Assembly: GCA_036505795.1 (NCBI GenBank)
Contig: DASXSU010000109.1
Span: 1-23,024, forward strand
DNA length: 23,024 nt
Direction: 5' to 3'
Source of the DNA: NS-11 sp036505795
Lineage (GTDB): Bacteria; Nitrospirota; Nitrospiria; Nitrospirales; NS-4
Position numbers and translations under genes: made by a program
Notes under the pieces: generated by a model
What the model was told of the DNA's origin: nothing
The model's input: only the letters and a program-made list of their open reading frames with translations
Database searches by the model: none
Shown here: one piece after another, positions 6,991 to 14,309 of the stretch
Numbering within the stretch: the stretch's first letter is position 1
Layout of the letters: each line of letters starts with the position of its first letter

Positions 6991-7532
6991 AGCAGGAGCT
7001 GTTCTTGGCCCTGCCCCGGATAAGTGACCTGTCCGTTTTCCATCGTCGCCCATGCCGGAAGGGTATGCGGCTTCGGCTCTGCCTCGCTGACAATCTCCAA
7101 TACTGTCCAGCCTTGGGCGATACACGCATCTGAGATTAGGGAGCGATGGCAGCGCCAGGGAACGACCTCTGCGCACATGATCACCGTACGGGTGTCTGCC
7201 GCCAAACCTGTCAGCTCTTTAATGGCCGCCTGAAAGTCAGGCGTCTGCATATAATCGGCGTAGGCGCGAAAGCTCGCATTGCGCCAGCCCGTGTTCTTCG
7301 AGTCAGTTCGGCTCTTTCGCCGGCCCCCAAGAGCAGGCATATGGCTATACGCGATCTCGGCTGACTCGAGAGCCTTCGCAAGAGCGTCCTGATTAAACTG
7401 CGGGTTGCGCCTGGAAAATGGAATCGCCCTGACATCCACGAGATGCCTGATACCCTGCCGCAGAAGAAGGTTGAGAAATTCCTGGATCGGCCGCGTGGAA
7501 TGGCCGACCGTCCACACTACGGAATGTGTCAT
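6987..7532 (-). CDS. DUF488 family protein
   Basis: A 181-aa soluble protein. The family's conserved words run through it: WTVGHSTRPIQEFLNLL, HLVDVRAIPFSRRNPQF, HMPALGGRRKS, GWRNASFRAYADYM and MCAEVVPWRCHRSLI. The Cys, Glu and paired Arg/His in that last motif look like a possible active or nucleic-acid-binding site; the biochemical function of DUF488 is not established. The ATG at 7532 is chosen because it starts just before the first conserved strand and overlaps the stop of the upstream carbonic-anhydrase-like gene by 4 bp (ATGA); a longer frame to 7619 would lie inside that gene. The two reverse-strand genes form an operon. Confidence 0.88.
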   Translation of the reverse strand: MTHSVVWTVGHSTRPIQEFLNLLLRQGIRHLVDVRAIPFSRRNPQFNQDALAKALESAEIAYSHMPALGGRRKSRTDSKNTGWRNASFRAYADYMQTPDFQAAIKELTGLAADTRTVIMCAEVVPWRCHRSLISDACIAQGWTVLEIVSEAEPKPHTLPAWATMENGQVTYPGQGQEQLLL

Positions 7533-8068
7533 ACCGTACGATTGAGATCGGGACCCCGCTGCGAGAGCTGATGCTCCGCCGCGTAGCGGACATAGTTCGT
7601 AGCTGACTGCCCTATCCATGCCCGCTCTTCATCTGTCAGGGGTCGTTTGACGCGCCCAGGGCTTCCCAGGACCAGGCTGCCTGAAGGCACCACGGTTCCC
7701 TCGGTGATCAAGGAGCCGGCGCCGATGACACAATCCTCGCCTATCACCGCCCCGTCCATGAGAATTGCGCCCATGCCTACCAAGACCCTGTTTTTGATGG
7801 TGCATCCGTGCAGTACAACGTGATGTCCAACGGTCACCTCATCGCCGATGATCAACGGATGGGTATCGTGAGTGACATGCAGGGCGCAGAGATCCTGAAT
7901 ATTCGTGCGGGCTCCAATCCTAATGGCGTTCACATCACCGCGAACGATAGCCATAAACCACACGCTTGAATCGGCCCCAATTACCACCTTACCGAGCACG
8001 ACCGCCGTCTCTTCTATGAAGGCAGAGGGGTCAACCTTCGGCATGATTCCCTGAAATGCGCGCAGCAT
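7529..8068 (-). CDS. Gamma-carbonic-anhydrase-family protein (left-handed beta-helix, YrdA/PaaY-like)
   Basis: A 179-aa hexapeptide-repeat protein. Repeated units such as VVIGADSSVWFMAIVRGDVNAIRIGARTNIQD form the left-handed helix, and the metal site is intact: His64 (ALHVTH), His82 (VGHH) and His87 (VLHGC), with Arg54, Gln58 and Asp59 at the positions important in archaeal Cam. The sequence is closest to the YrdA/PaaY branch (VTVGHHVVLHGCTIKNRVLVGMGAILMDGAVIG), whose members are trimeric zinc or iron proteins, some of them lacking carbonic anhydrase activity. GGAGG lies 6 nt before the ATG at 8068, which decides the start over a longer frame from 8086. It is the first gene of a two-gene operon with DUF488. 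Confidence 0.92.
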   Translation of the reverse strand: MLRAFQGIMPKVDPSAFIEETAVVLGKVVIGADSSVWFMAIVRGDVNAIRIGARTNIQDLCALHVTHDTHPLIIGDEVTVGHHVVLHGCTIKNRVLVGMGAILMDGAVIGEDCVIGAGSLITEGTVVPSGSLVLGSPGRVKRPLTDEERAWIGQSATNYVRYAAEHQLSQRGPDLNRTV

Positions 8069-8167
8069 ACTAGTCCTCCGGCTCACTCTAGGTTAGGGGT
8101 TTTTTAAAATCAATCTGTTCCAAAGCCGGGTACCGGCTGGTACTGGATGTACCATGGTCGGCTCCCA

Positions 8168-8173
8168 TATAAT
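8168..8173 (+). promoter_or_regulatory. Perfect TATAAT 7 nt before ATG 8181 (putative leaderless promoter)
   Basis: TATAAT is followed by 7 nt and the ATG of the Kelch gene. No Shine-Dalgarno is present. The -35 position is weak. Confidence 0.45.
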
Positions 8174-8180
8174 TTGTCCT

Positions 8181-9161
8181 ATGCGCCTTGAGGGGCCGTT
8201 CAAACTCATACTCTGCACTGCCGCCGCAAGCATCTGCTTATCGATGGCAATCGGGATCGCGGCGGACCTAGGGGTATGGACGACCAAAGCCCCGGCCCCC
8301 ATGAAACGAACCGAGGTGGCAGCCGCCGCGCTCGGCGGGAAGATTTACGTCGTCGGTGGCTTCGCGCGGAGCATCTCGTTTGTTTCATCCGTGGTCGAGG
8401 CGTACGACCCGGCCACCGACAGCTGGCAGGAGCGGGCGCCCCTACCCGCCGGCCGGCATCATGCCGGTATCGGCGTGGTGAAGGACCGCCTGTATGTGAT
8501 CGGTGGGTTCGAGCACTCTCTACTCCACATTTGGAGCCCTACGGCGAGTGTCTACGAGTATAACCCCCAGAGCAACGAATGGAAAACCCGCAAGCCCATG
8601 CCCACCCCGAGAGGGGCCTTGGCGGTCGCCGTGCTGGGCGGGAGGCTCCATGCCGTCGGCGGCTACACGCGAGATCGCAATACCGGTGTTCACGAAATTT
8701 ACGATCCGGATATGGATACCTGGACAAACGCTGCTCCCCTCTTAGCGCCGCGAGACCACCATGCTGCCGCTGCCGTCGCGGGGCGGCTCTACGCGATCGG
8801 CGGCCGGCTCAACCGCCAGTACAGCCAGAACCTGGCCGTGCATGAGATGTACGACCCCTCGACTGATCAATGGACCCGCAAAGCAGATCTGCCCACCGCG
8901 CGAAGCGGTATTACCGCTGCCGTGCATGGCGGACGTATCTATGTCTTCGGCGGCGAAGGGCCCTCCGGAACATTCCATGAGAATGAGGCGTATGATCCCG
9001 AGACCAATGCCTGGGAAACCCAAGCGCCGATGCCCACCGCTCGTCACGGCTTGGGATCAGCGGTTGTGGATGGAAAGATCTACGTCTTGTGCGGCGGGCC
9101 CACGCCTGGAGGCTCATTCAGCGACGTCAACGAGGTGTTTACGCCGGTCATGCGCCAGTAG
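8181..9161 (+). CDS. Secreted Kelch-repeat beta-propeller protein
   Basis: A 326-aa exported protein made almost wholly of Kelch repeats. After a signal sequence (cleavage probably after GIA), about six units follow the pattern GG-K/R-x-Y-V-x-GG, a spacer, YDP-x-T-D-x-W and APMP-x-x-R: for example GGKIYVVGG, DRLYVIGG, GGRLHAVGG, GRLYAIGG, GGRIYVFGG and DGKIYVLCGG. The last blade has Cys in place of the first Gly. Six blades fit a closed propeller with Velcro strand exchange. Extracytoplasmic bacterial Kelch proteins mostly serve as binding scaffolds; N-acetylneuraminate mutarotase is one enzymatic relative, but nothing here points to it. The ATG at 8181 is preferred over 8154 because it lies 7 nt after TATAAT. 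The next gene starts 27 bp downstream and is probably cotranscribed. Confidence 0.88.
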   Translation: MRLEGPFKLILCTAAASICLSMAIGIAADLGVWTTKAPAPMKRTEVAAAALGGKIYVVGGFARSISFVSSVVEAYDPATDSWQERAPLPAGRHHAGIGVVKDRLYVIGGFEHSLLHIWSPTASVYEYNPQSNEWKTRKPMPTPRGALAVAVLGGRLHAVGGYTRDRNTGVHEIYDPDMDTWTNAAPLLAPRDHHAAAAVAGRLYAIGGRLNRQYSQNLAVHEMYDPSTDQWTRKADLPTARSGITAAVHGGRIYVFGGEGPSGTFHENEAYDPETNAWETQAPMPTARHGLGSAVVDGKIYVLCGGPTPGGSFSDVNEVFTPVMRQ

Positions 9162-9188
9162 CGGGTTCAACTTTAGCGGGGGAGAAGA

Positions 9189-10082
9189 GTGAAGCGACGC
9201 TGCGTCAGCCTGATTCAGTTATCAGCCGTCATGTTCGCAGTGGCTGTTGCCTCCGCAGCGGATGTTGTCGTTGCAAGTTCTACTGTAAGTTCCACTGCAA
9301 GTTCCACGGCAATATCCACGCCGGTCGTCGTGCGCGTCGTGGCCTCTCGCGCCATGGCGCTCGGCGATAACGTCGGGGGGGCGGCTGTCACCATTCGCGA
9401 TGCCCAAACTGGGGAAATATTGGTCGCTGGCCGGCAGTCCGGGCCCAGTGGAGACGCCAGAGTCATTATGCAGACACCGCACCTGCATAATGAACCGGTT
9501 TATAGCGTCAGGGAGTCCGCTTCCTTCAGCGCAGAGCTTCAGTTAACAAAGCCCACCCTGGTGGAGATTGTCGGGGAAGGCCCGCTGAAGTTTCCGCAGG
9601 CCCTGCGCCGAGCCAGCAAGACGGTGCTTCTTTACCCGGGTAAGGGGGTCACCGGCGACGGCATCGTTCTGGAGCTCAATGGCCTGCTGGTAAATATCGA
9701 AGGCCCTACGACAGACCGGCCGCTCGGCATCGGCGACGAAGGCACCGTCAACGCGACGGTGAAGATGCTCTGCGGTTGTGTCGTCGAACCCTTCGGCAAT
9801 TGGGATTCTCGTAAAATGGATCTGTACGGCGAGCTGCGCCTGGGCGAAAAGGTTGTCCAGAGAATCGATCTCTACCACAAAGCGAAGGGATTGTTTACCG
9901 GCGCTTTTCAAATTCCACGTTCGCTGAAGGGGGAGCAGTCGATTAGTCTGAGGATCGTGGCGGCTGACACTGATGCGGCGAATATCGGGATGGATGAGGT
10001 GACCTATCCGCTCGTGCCCTGGGAGCAGAGTCGCGACGCCACCGGAAGAGAGATTCCGGCTCTCACCCTGCCGGCGAAATAG
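9189..10082 (+). CDS. Secreted protein of unknown function with Ser/Thr-rich repeat linker
   Basis: A 297-aa exported protein starting at GTG 9189, with a GGGGGAG Shine-Dalgarno about 6 nt upstream. The signal peptide ends at about ASA (residue 23). Residues 29-44 are four Ala/Val-Ser-Ser-Thr-type units encoded by a 12-bp tandem repeat, forming a flexible linker. The first domain (about 45-120, with GGAAVTIRDAQTGEILVAGRQSGPSGDARVI) resembles an Ig-like or carboxypeptidase-regulatory-like beta-sandwich. The remainder contains LCGCVVEPFGNWDSRKMDLYGELRLGEK, another likely beta-sandwich. No enzyme motif was recognised. Its position after the Kelch gene suggests a joint envelope role. Confidence 0.8.
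   Translation: MKRRCVSLIQLSAVMFAVAVASAADVVVASSTVSSTASSTAISTPVVVRVVASRAMALGDNVGGAAVTIRDAQTGEILVAGRQSGPSGDARVIMQTPHLHNEPVYSVRESASFSAELQLTKPTLVEIVGEGPLKFPQALRRASKTVLLYPGKGVTGDGIVLELNGLLVNIEGPTTDRPLGIGDEGTVNATVKMLCGCVVEPFGNWDSRKMDLYGELRLGEKVVQRIDLYHKAKGLFTGAFQIPRSLKGEQSISLRIVAADTDAANIGMDEVTYPLVPWEQSRDATGREIPALTLPAK
9273..9320 (+). repeat. Four tandem copies of a degenerate 12-bp repeat within the coding region
   Basis: Units begin at 9273, 9285, 9297 and 9309 and follow the pattern GCAAGTTCCACT with one to three changes each. They keep frame and encode A/V-S-S-T units. Copy-number change would alter the linker by four residues without a frameshift. Confidence 0.85.
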
Positions 10083-10090
10083 ACATATGG

Positions 10091-10191
10091 CCGTTCGTGG
10101 TGAGCCTGTCGAACCACTCCTAACAATTCCGAATATCGGCGGGATTCATGTGCAAAACGAGAAGGCCCTTCGACAGGCTCAGGGCGAACGG
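10091..10191. repeat. REP-like imperfect palindrome (CCGTTCG ... CGAACGG)
   Basis: The left arm at 10091-10115 (containing GTGAGCCTGTCGAACC) and the right arm at 10167-10191 (containing TTCGACAGGCTCAGGGCGAACGG up to position 10191) are inverse copies with about five mismatches in 25. The spacer is 51 nt. The arm is of a kind seen scattered between genes in many bacteria (REP/BIME-like). It lies directly after the 9189-10082 gene. Confidence 0.7.
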
Positions 10192-10230
10192 AAGGTCTTC
10201 CCCATTTTCAGTATAAAGTGCATAAATCAG

Positions 10231-10260
10231 CAGGCCACATTGGACTAGGCCTGTTTTATT
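10231..10260 (+). terminator. Possible rho-independent terminator
   Basis: CAGGCC (10231-10236) pairs with GGCCTG (10248-10253) and is followed by TTTTATT. The stem is only 6 bp with an 11-nt loop, but the position, after the Kelch/unknown pair and before a convergent operon, is right. Confidence 0.5.
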
Positions 10261-10378
10261 CACTCGGTTAATTGCTAACTAGGAGTGTAGGCGTTTTTTG
10301 CATGTTGGGCTCTGGGCGTGCCGGGCTTGCGCTTATTTCATACCGCCACGAAATGTTCGAGTGGCCGTCGCTTATTCG

Positions 10379-10636
10379 TTAGGCAGGGAAGCCGCGGCCA
10401 CTGGACTCTGGCTCATTTTTATACGCGCCGCGGACATTGAGGACGGCCAAGGCTATTTGTAGGGCCATAAGTGCGTACGCATGGTCATGCAGGCCCCAGA
10501 TGACCCAAAGAACGTTACTAACCAGGAAGCACCAGAACCCAATTTCACGCTTACGCTTCGCCTGCGAAGCAACAAGCCATGCGGAAATGACGGTGACGAG
10601 CATTGCCGGCCACTGAATAAGATCGAGATAATCCAT
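10379..10636 (-). CDS. Small multi-span membrane protein, unknown function
   Basis: An 85-aa very hydrophobic protein with about three predicted membrane segments (near residues 8-24, 32-48 and 52-70) joined by short charged loops (ASQAKRKREIG, GLHDHAY). The words FWCFLVSNVLWVIWGLHDHAYALMALQ resemble small integral membrane proteins loosely related to YgjV or PnuC-like folds, but I cannot assign a family. It starts 12 bp after the preceding reverse-strand gene and is the last gene of that operon. Its stop codon lies in a GCCTAAC word that recalls an integron attC end, but no inverse partner was found. Confidence 0.72.
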   Translation of the reverse strand: MDYLDLIQWPAMLVTVISAWLVASQAKRKREIGFWCFLVSNVLWVIWGLHDHAYALMALQIALAVLNVRGAYKNEPESSGRGFPA

Positions 10637-10648
10637 GGTGTGAACTTT

Positions 10649-11698
10649 CTAGCGGCAGGCGACCGGCAGCGGTGGGATGACGGCGTGGCCCAATGACGCG
10701 TAGTCAGCCACCGTCGCATCGCGAGAAAAAGAAGTGTTCATAGGATCAGCGGCAGACGAGACCAAACCAATCCAACCGGTATAGCCGTTTTCGGTCTTGC
10801 TCAGCAGCAGTCCTCCAATCACTGTTTCCGTTTCTTCCATGGTGTCCAGCATTCGTACTCTCGTTCGGTGCGGGTAGCTGTGCGCGTGCAGCAATAAGCG
10901 GCCCGGTCCTTCCAAAAGGTGCACATTGTAACCGACTGGTTGATTCCCGGGAGCTCGCACCACGAGAAACCCCAGGTGACCGGGCCAGATTGTGGACCCC
11001 AATACTTCGATCCGGTATGTGCCGGTCGGCCCGCTGGCGGTGCACTCTAGCAGCTTAGTATTCGACTCCTGGAACCAATGGCTTGGCGGTCGGGCTCCGG
11101 TGTTCGGTTCTGCGCGCACATGGTCTTTGCCGAGAGATGAGCGGCGGGCCTCTACTCCCCATCGGCAGCTCCACTGTTCGAGATCTTTGAGCGCGCCCGG
11201 GGAGTTCTCGCTTTCCGCATAAACATTCAGTACGGCTTGGAGTCCATCCGTCGTCGTCTGAAGAAAAACAAGGCCCATATTGACGGTCTGGTCGATTTGG
11301 AGGATCTCCTGGCGCCGCATTCCCTTGCCGTCATGGATCATAAAGATTCCGGAGGCGCCGCCGTCAAGAAAATGGCCATGCAAGGGATAGAACAGTTCTT
11401 CGCCTGCTTGATTCAATCGCCGGAGAAAGAAGCTTTGCCTGCCTTCATCGAACGTTCTGGCCGACGCATACATTTCGACCGGCTGGGACTCTCCGGGCCT
11501 CATACAGCTCAAGAGTAGGCGGCCCGGCTCACCGATGCGCGGGGGCGCCGCAGGATCGATACTCGGATTCCCTTTGATTGCAGGAGGTCTCGAATGGTGC
11601 AGATTATTCTGGTTGGTGGACTTCTCTGCCGGATGCGCGGCGCCGGCTAAGAGAAAGCACAACAGGAATGCGAGGACAAACCGCCGTGGCACCCGCAT
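10649..11698 (-). CDS. Secreted protein of unknown function
   Basis: A 349-aa exported protein. The signal peptide (RVPRRFVLAFLLCFLLAGAAHPA) is followed by an Asn/Pro-rich stretch, then a beta-rich body. Two segments look like distant copies of one domain: one beginning LLLSCMRPGE and one beginning LLECTASGPTG, each followed by strands and a loop with conserved Gly (HGHFLDGGASGIFMI and EGPGRLLLHAHSYP). Cys residues near the starts of both segments could form disulfides. No enzyme motif was recognised. Its start shares a base with the stop of the upstream YqhA-family gene (TGATG), so it is translationally coupled in the reverse-strand operon. Confidence 0.78.
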   Translation of the reverse strand: MRVPRRFVLAFLLCFLLAGAAHPAEKSTNQNNLHHSRPPAIKGNPSIDPAAPPRIGEPGRLLLSCMRPGESQPVEMYASARTFDEGRQSFFLRRLNQAGEELFYPLHGHFLDGGASGIFMIHDGKGMRRQEILQIDQTVNMGLVFLQTTTDGLQAVLNVYAESENSPGALKDLEQWSCRWGVEARRSSLGKDHVRAEPNTGARPPSHWFQESNTKLLECTASGPTGTYRIEVLGSTIWPGHLGFLVVRAPGNQPVGYNVHLLEGPGRLLLHAHSYPHRTRVRMLDTMEETETVIGGLLLSKTENGYTGWIGLVSSAADPMNTSFSRDATVADYASLGHAVIPPLPVACR

Positions 11699-12276
11699 CA
11701 GTGCCCGTTTCCCCGTCCTTCCTTCGCCTCGGATCCCTTGTGCGTGAAGAAGAGGGCGAGCGCCACGAACAGAATCCCCACCCCGAGGAAGAGAATGTTT
11801 AAGGGCTCGGTGAAAGAGGTGTGGATCACGTTTTTGAAGAAGGTGACGATGAGGATCATTAAGATGACCTTCGCCAGGCGGTCTTTGAGATCATCCAGAC
11901 TGTGTATCACGAGAATCCGTGAGCTGGTTGCCGCTTCGGCTTCCGCCTCCTCGATCTTGCTGATGAACAGCTCATAGAGGCCCAGGGCGAAGATGAACAG
12001 CACGGTGGCGAGGAGAAAATCGTCGATGGCTCCAATGATATGCCCGACGACTTCGCCGTGAAAGTCCTCATAGGCGGTCACGGTGCGTTCGTATCCCGGC
12101 AGCCTCATGTACTTGAACACCTTGGCGACCAGCTCAAAGACATCAAATGTGGCGATCACAAACAGGATGACCGACGAGATCATGCTGGCGACTACCGCAA
12201 GAATGACAATGAAGCGGCTGTTCCAAAGAAACTTTTCAAATCCCTGTTCAATGTTTCGCGCCATCTGCTCCTTCAT
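11698..12276 (-). CDS. YqhA family (UPF0114) inner-membrane protein
   Basis: A 192-aa membrane protein with three or four hydrophobic segments: FIVILAVVASMISSVILFVI, FLLATVLFIFALGLYELFI, VILMILIVTFFKNVI and LNILFLGVGILFVALALFF. The motif GLYELFISKIEEAE and the following HSLDDLKDRLAKVI are typical of UPF0114/YqhA, a family of unknown function. The ATG at 12276 is chosen because it overlaps the SDR stop as ATGA; a frame reaching 12324 would run into the SDR gene, and an internal ATG at 12264 has AAGGAG before it but at a very short distance. The C-terminus is a short polar tail ending in Gly/Asn/His. Confidence 0.85.
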   Translation of the reverse strand: MKEQMARNIEQGFEKFLWNSRFIVILAVVASMISSVILFVIATFDVFELVAKVFKYMRLPGYERTVTAYEDFHGEVVGHIIGAIDDFLLATVLFIFALGLYELFISKIEEAEAEAATSSRILVIHSLDDLKDRLAKVILMILIVTFFKNVIHTSFTEPLNILFLGVGILFVALALFFTHKGSEAKEGRGNGH

Positions 12277-13052
12277 CGGGCATCCGTGGGTTTGAGGGCG
12301 CGGCCCGCAGCCCACTGCACCCACCCGCGAGGAATGAGACTGTGGACTCGCATTAGAAGCCGGTTCCGCGCGCCGGTAATCACCAGGGCACGGCCTCGGT
12401 CCAGTGCAGCCAGGGACTCCGCGACCACCTGGGCGGCCGTTTGTTCACTGCCGTAAGCGGCGGGACGGTCATGATTGGCCGTGGCATGGAAATCGGTGAG
12501 CGTTTGGCCCGGGCAGCAGGTTTGCACAATGATCCCGTCGGCGCGAACTTCATTGCCAATACTGAGGCCCAGGCTCACCTGAAAAGATTTCGTGGCCGCA
12601 TAGAGGGCCATATAAGGCAGCGGCATCAATCCGGCGATGGAGGCGACATTGATGATCGCTCCGCTTCGCCGCGCGCGCATTTCCGGCAGGAACAAGCGCA
12701 TCAGCTTCATCACGGTCAGAGTATGCAAATAGATCATTTCTTGGAGTCGCGGGGTCGGGATGTCCGTAAATTCCCCGTATAGGCCGAACCCGGCGTTATT
12801 GATCAGAAGATCGACGGGAGCAGTCTGCCTGCTCCGCACCTCGGCATAGAGCCGCTCGGCGCTATCTACGCGGGCCAAGTCCAGTACGATCTCCTCGACG
12901 GGAACAGAATGAGCTGCGCGCATGGCTTGCGCCACCGCGGCTAACCGATCAGCATCCCTCGCTACGACATGGAGCCCGTAACCCCGTGCCGCTAGTTGTC
13001 GCGCGTAACTTTCCCCGATTCCGCGTGAAGCGCCGGTGATGACCGCGAGCAT
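12273..13052 (-). CDS. Short-chain dehydrogenase/reductase (DltE/YqjQ-like SDR)
   Basis: A 259-aa classical SDR. The cofactor motif TGASRGIG is at residues 6-13, NNAG at 85-88, and the catalytic set is Ser138, Tyr151 and Lys155 (YAATK). The Arg in GASRGIG and the VVARD segment at the end of beta-2 suggest NADP(H) preference. GASRGIGESYARQLAARG and PLPYMALYAATKSF fit the branch often annotated as DltE or YqjQ, whose substrates are unknown; the C-terminal IPRGWVQWAAGRAL also fits it. It is the first gene of the four-gene reverse operon. No Shine-Dalgarno is seen; TATAGT lies 8 nt before the ATG. Confidence 0.9.
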   Translation of the reverse strand: MLAVITGASRGIGESYARQLAARGYGLHVVARDADRLAAVAQAMRAAHSVPVEEIVLDLARVDSAERLYAEVRSRQTAPVDLLINNAGFGLYGEFTDIPTPRLQEMIYLHTLTVMKLMRLFLPEMRARRSGAIINVASIAGLMPLPYMALYAATKSFQVSLGLSIGNEVRADGIIVQTCCPGQTLTDFHATANHDRPAAYGSEQTAAQVVAESLAALDRGRALVITGARNRLLMRVHSLIPRGWVQWAAGRALKPTDAR

Positions 13053-13060
13053 GAGGAGGC

Positions 13061-13066
13061 ACTATA
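13061..13066 (-). promoter_or_regulatory. TATAGT 8 nt before ATG 13052 (putative leaderless promoter of the SDR operon)
   Basis: On the reverse strand TATAGT is followed by 8 nt and the SDR ATG. The 8 nt contain CCTCCT rather than a Shine-Dalgarno. The -35 region would fall in the palindromic repeat at 13079-13152 and is weak. Confidence 0.35.
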
Positions 13067-13078
13067 GCAGAGGGGAAT

Positions 13079-13152
13079 GGGACAGGCTACTTTTTCAAGC
13101 GCATGATTTCCCAACCCGCACAACTGCTTCAAGCGAAAAAGTTGCCTGTCCC
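13079..13152. repeat. Palindromic REP/MITE-like element with GGGACAGGC arms
   Basis: GGGACAGGCTACTTTTTC (13079-13096) is repeated in inverse at 13135-13152 with one mismatch in 18. The 38-nt core shows no further strong pairing. It is a different arm family from the GGGTCAGAG element at 4663. It lies between the SDR and cbpA-like genes. Confidence 0.75.
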
Positions 13153-13189
13153 CACTTTCAGTCCCCGGGGAGCCTGTTCACTGAAGGGA

Positions 13190-13206
13190 TAAATCGACTC
13201 TGACCC
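13190..13206. repeat. Solo arm of the GGGTCAGAG element
   Basis: TAAATCGACTCTGACCC is the exact reverse complement of 4663-4679. No matching left arm is present in the preceding sequence, where the GGGACAGGC element sits instead. Confidence 0.75.
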
Positions 13207-13229
13207 GTATTTACATCGGGTATTACCTC

Positions 13230-13258
13230 TGGACAAAGCTTTCTCTCGTGGTTAATCT
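13230..13258 (+). promoter_or_regulatory. Possible promoter of the cbpA-marC pair
   Basis: TGGACA (13230-13235), a 17-bp spacer and TAATCT (13253-13258) precede the ATG at 13266 by 7 nt. The -35 is good (5 of 6), the -10 weak. Confidence 0.35.
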
Positions 13259-13265
13259 GAAGTCG

Positions 13266-14309
13266 ATGGCCGTGAAATTCCGAGATTACTACGAAATTTT
13301 AGGGGTCCCGCGCACCGCCTCCGCGAAGGAAATTAAGGACGCCTACCGCAAGCTCGCCCGCCAATACCATCCCGATATGGAAAGGAACACCTCTAAGAAA
13401 AAGGCGGCGGAGGATAAATTCAAAGAGCTCAATGAAGCGAATGAGGTCCTTGGCGATCCAGAAAACCGGAAAAAATATGATCGCCTGGGCGCTAACTGGA
13501 AAAATGGGCAGGAGTTCACCCCGCCACCCGGCGGAGGATTCGGTGGTGGAGGATTCGGCCGCGAGTACACATGGAGCGGCGCCGGTGGTACCGGAGGTGG
13601 TTTTTCGGGCGAAGAGTTTGGCGGCAATTTCAGCGACTTCTTTGAAACCCTGTTTGGCGGACGGCGACCGGGAGGCACCGGCGACAGGTCACGGTGGGAG
13701 TCCGGCGCCGATCCAGATCTCGCGCGCGCGGCGGATCTTCAAGCCGAGATTGAGCTACCTCTGGAGGAGCTCAACCGTGGTGGGACTCGACGGCTCACGC
13801 TGATGGCGCAGGATCAAGCCGGTCATGCCCGTCCGAAAGAGCTTGACGTCACTCTGCCTAAGGGGTTGCACAACGGGGATCGCATTCGCTTAAAAGGGCA
13901 AGGCTCGACATCCGCACGCGGCGGAAAGCCCGGCGACCTTTTCCTGAAGATCCGCGTCCGGCCTCACCCGCTCTTCACTGTGTTAGAGGACTCGCCGGAT
14001 GATTTGCAAATCGATCTGCCCTTGCTCCCGTGGGAGACCGTACTTGGCACCGAAGTCTCCGTGCCGACGCTCACAGGCGCGGTCTCCATGCGGATTCCTC
14101 CGGGGAGCGAGCCTGGGCAACGGTTGCGGCTGCGAGGCAAAGGGTTGGTGCGGCGCGACGGGACCAGCGGCGATCTCTATGCGCGTCTCATGATCGTCCC
14201 GCCGAAAACGGTGACGAAGCGCGAACGTGAGCTGTACGAAGAGCTTGCGAAGCTCTCCACAGAGGATCCGCGCAAAGCATTCGCCAGCGCCAAGTCGTCC
14301 GGCAAGTAA
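13266..14309 (+). CDS. cbpA: DnaJ-class co-chaperone, CbpA-like
   Basis: A 347-aa type II J-domain protein that should stimulate DnaK ATPase and hand over substrates. The J domain (about residues 7-73) has HPD at 35-37; a Gly/Phe-rich linker follows (GGGFGGGGFGREYTWSGAGGTGGG). The two C-terminal beta-sandwich substrate-binding domains include LPKGLHNGDRIRLKGQG and RIPPGSEPGQRLRLRGKG. There is no Cys at all, so the zinc-finger domain of DnaJ is absent and CbpA is the better name. The ATG at 13266 puts FRDYYEILGV at the N-terminus as in CbpA; a GTG at 13248 would add six residues. The stop shares a base with the next start (TAATG), coupling it to the MarC-family gene. Confidence 0.9.
   Translation: MAVKFRDYYEILGVPRTASAKEIKDAYRKLARQYHPDMERNTSKKKAAEDKFKELNEANEVLGDPENRKKYDRLGANWKNGQEFTPPPGGGFGGGGFGREYTWSGAGGTGGGFSGEEFGGNFSDFFETLFGGRRPGGTGDRSRWESGADPDLARAADLQAEIELPLEELNRGGTRRLTLMAQDQAGHARPKELDVTLPKGLHNGDRIRLKGQGSTSARGGKPGDLFLKIRVRPHPLFTVLEDSPDDLQIDLPLLPWETVLGTEVSVPTLTGAVSMRIPPGSEPGQRLRLRGKGLVRRDGTSGDLYARLMIVPPKTVTKRERELYEELAKLSTEDPRKAFASAKSSGK

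Noticed and set aside
10270..10390. Possible integron attC site: the stop codon of the small membrane-protein gene lies in GCCTAAC, followed (reverse strand) by an about 100-nt stretch ending near GTTAGC.
   Set aside because: The stretch does not fold into paired L and R arms: AATAAGCG occurs as a direct, not an inverse, repeat, and the far end (GTTAGCA) does not fit GTTRRRY. No integrase or cassette neighbours are present.
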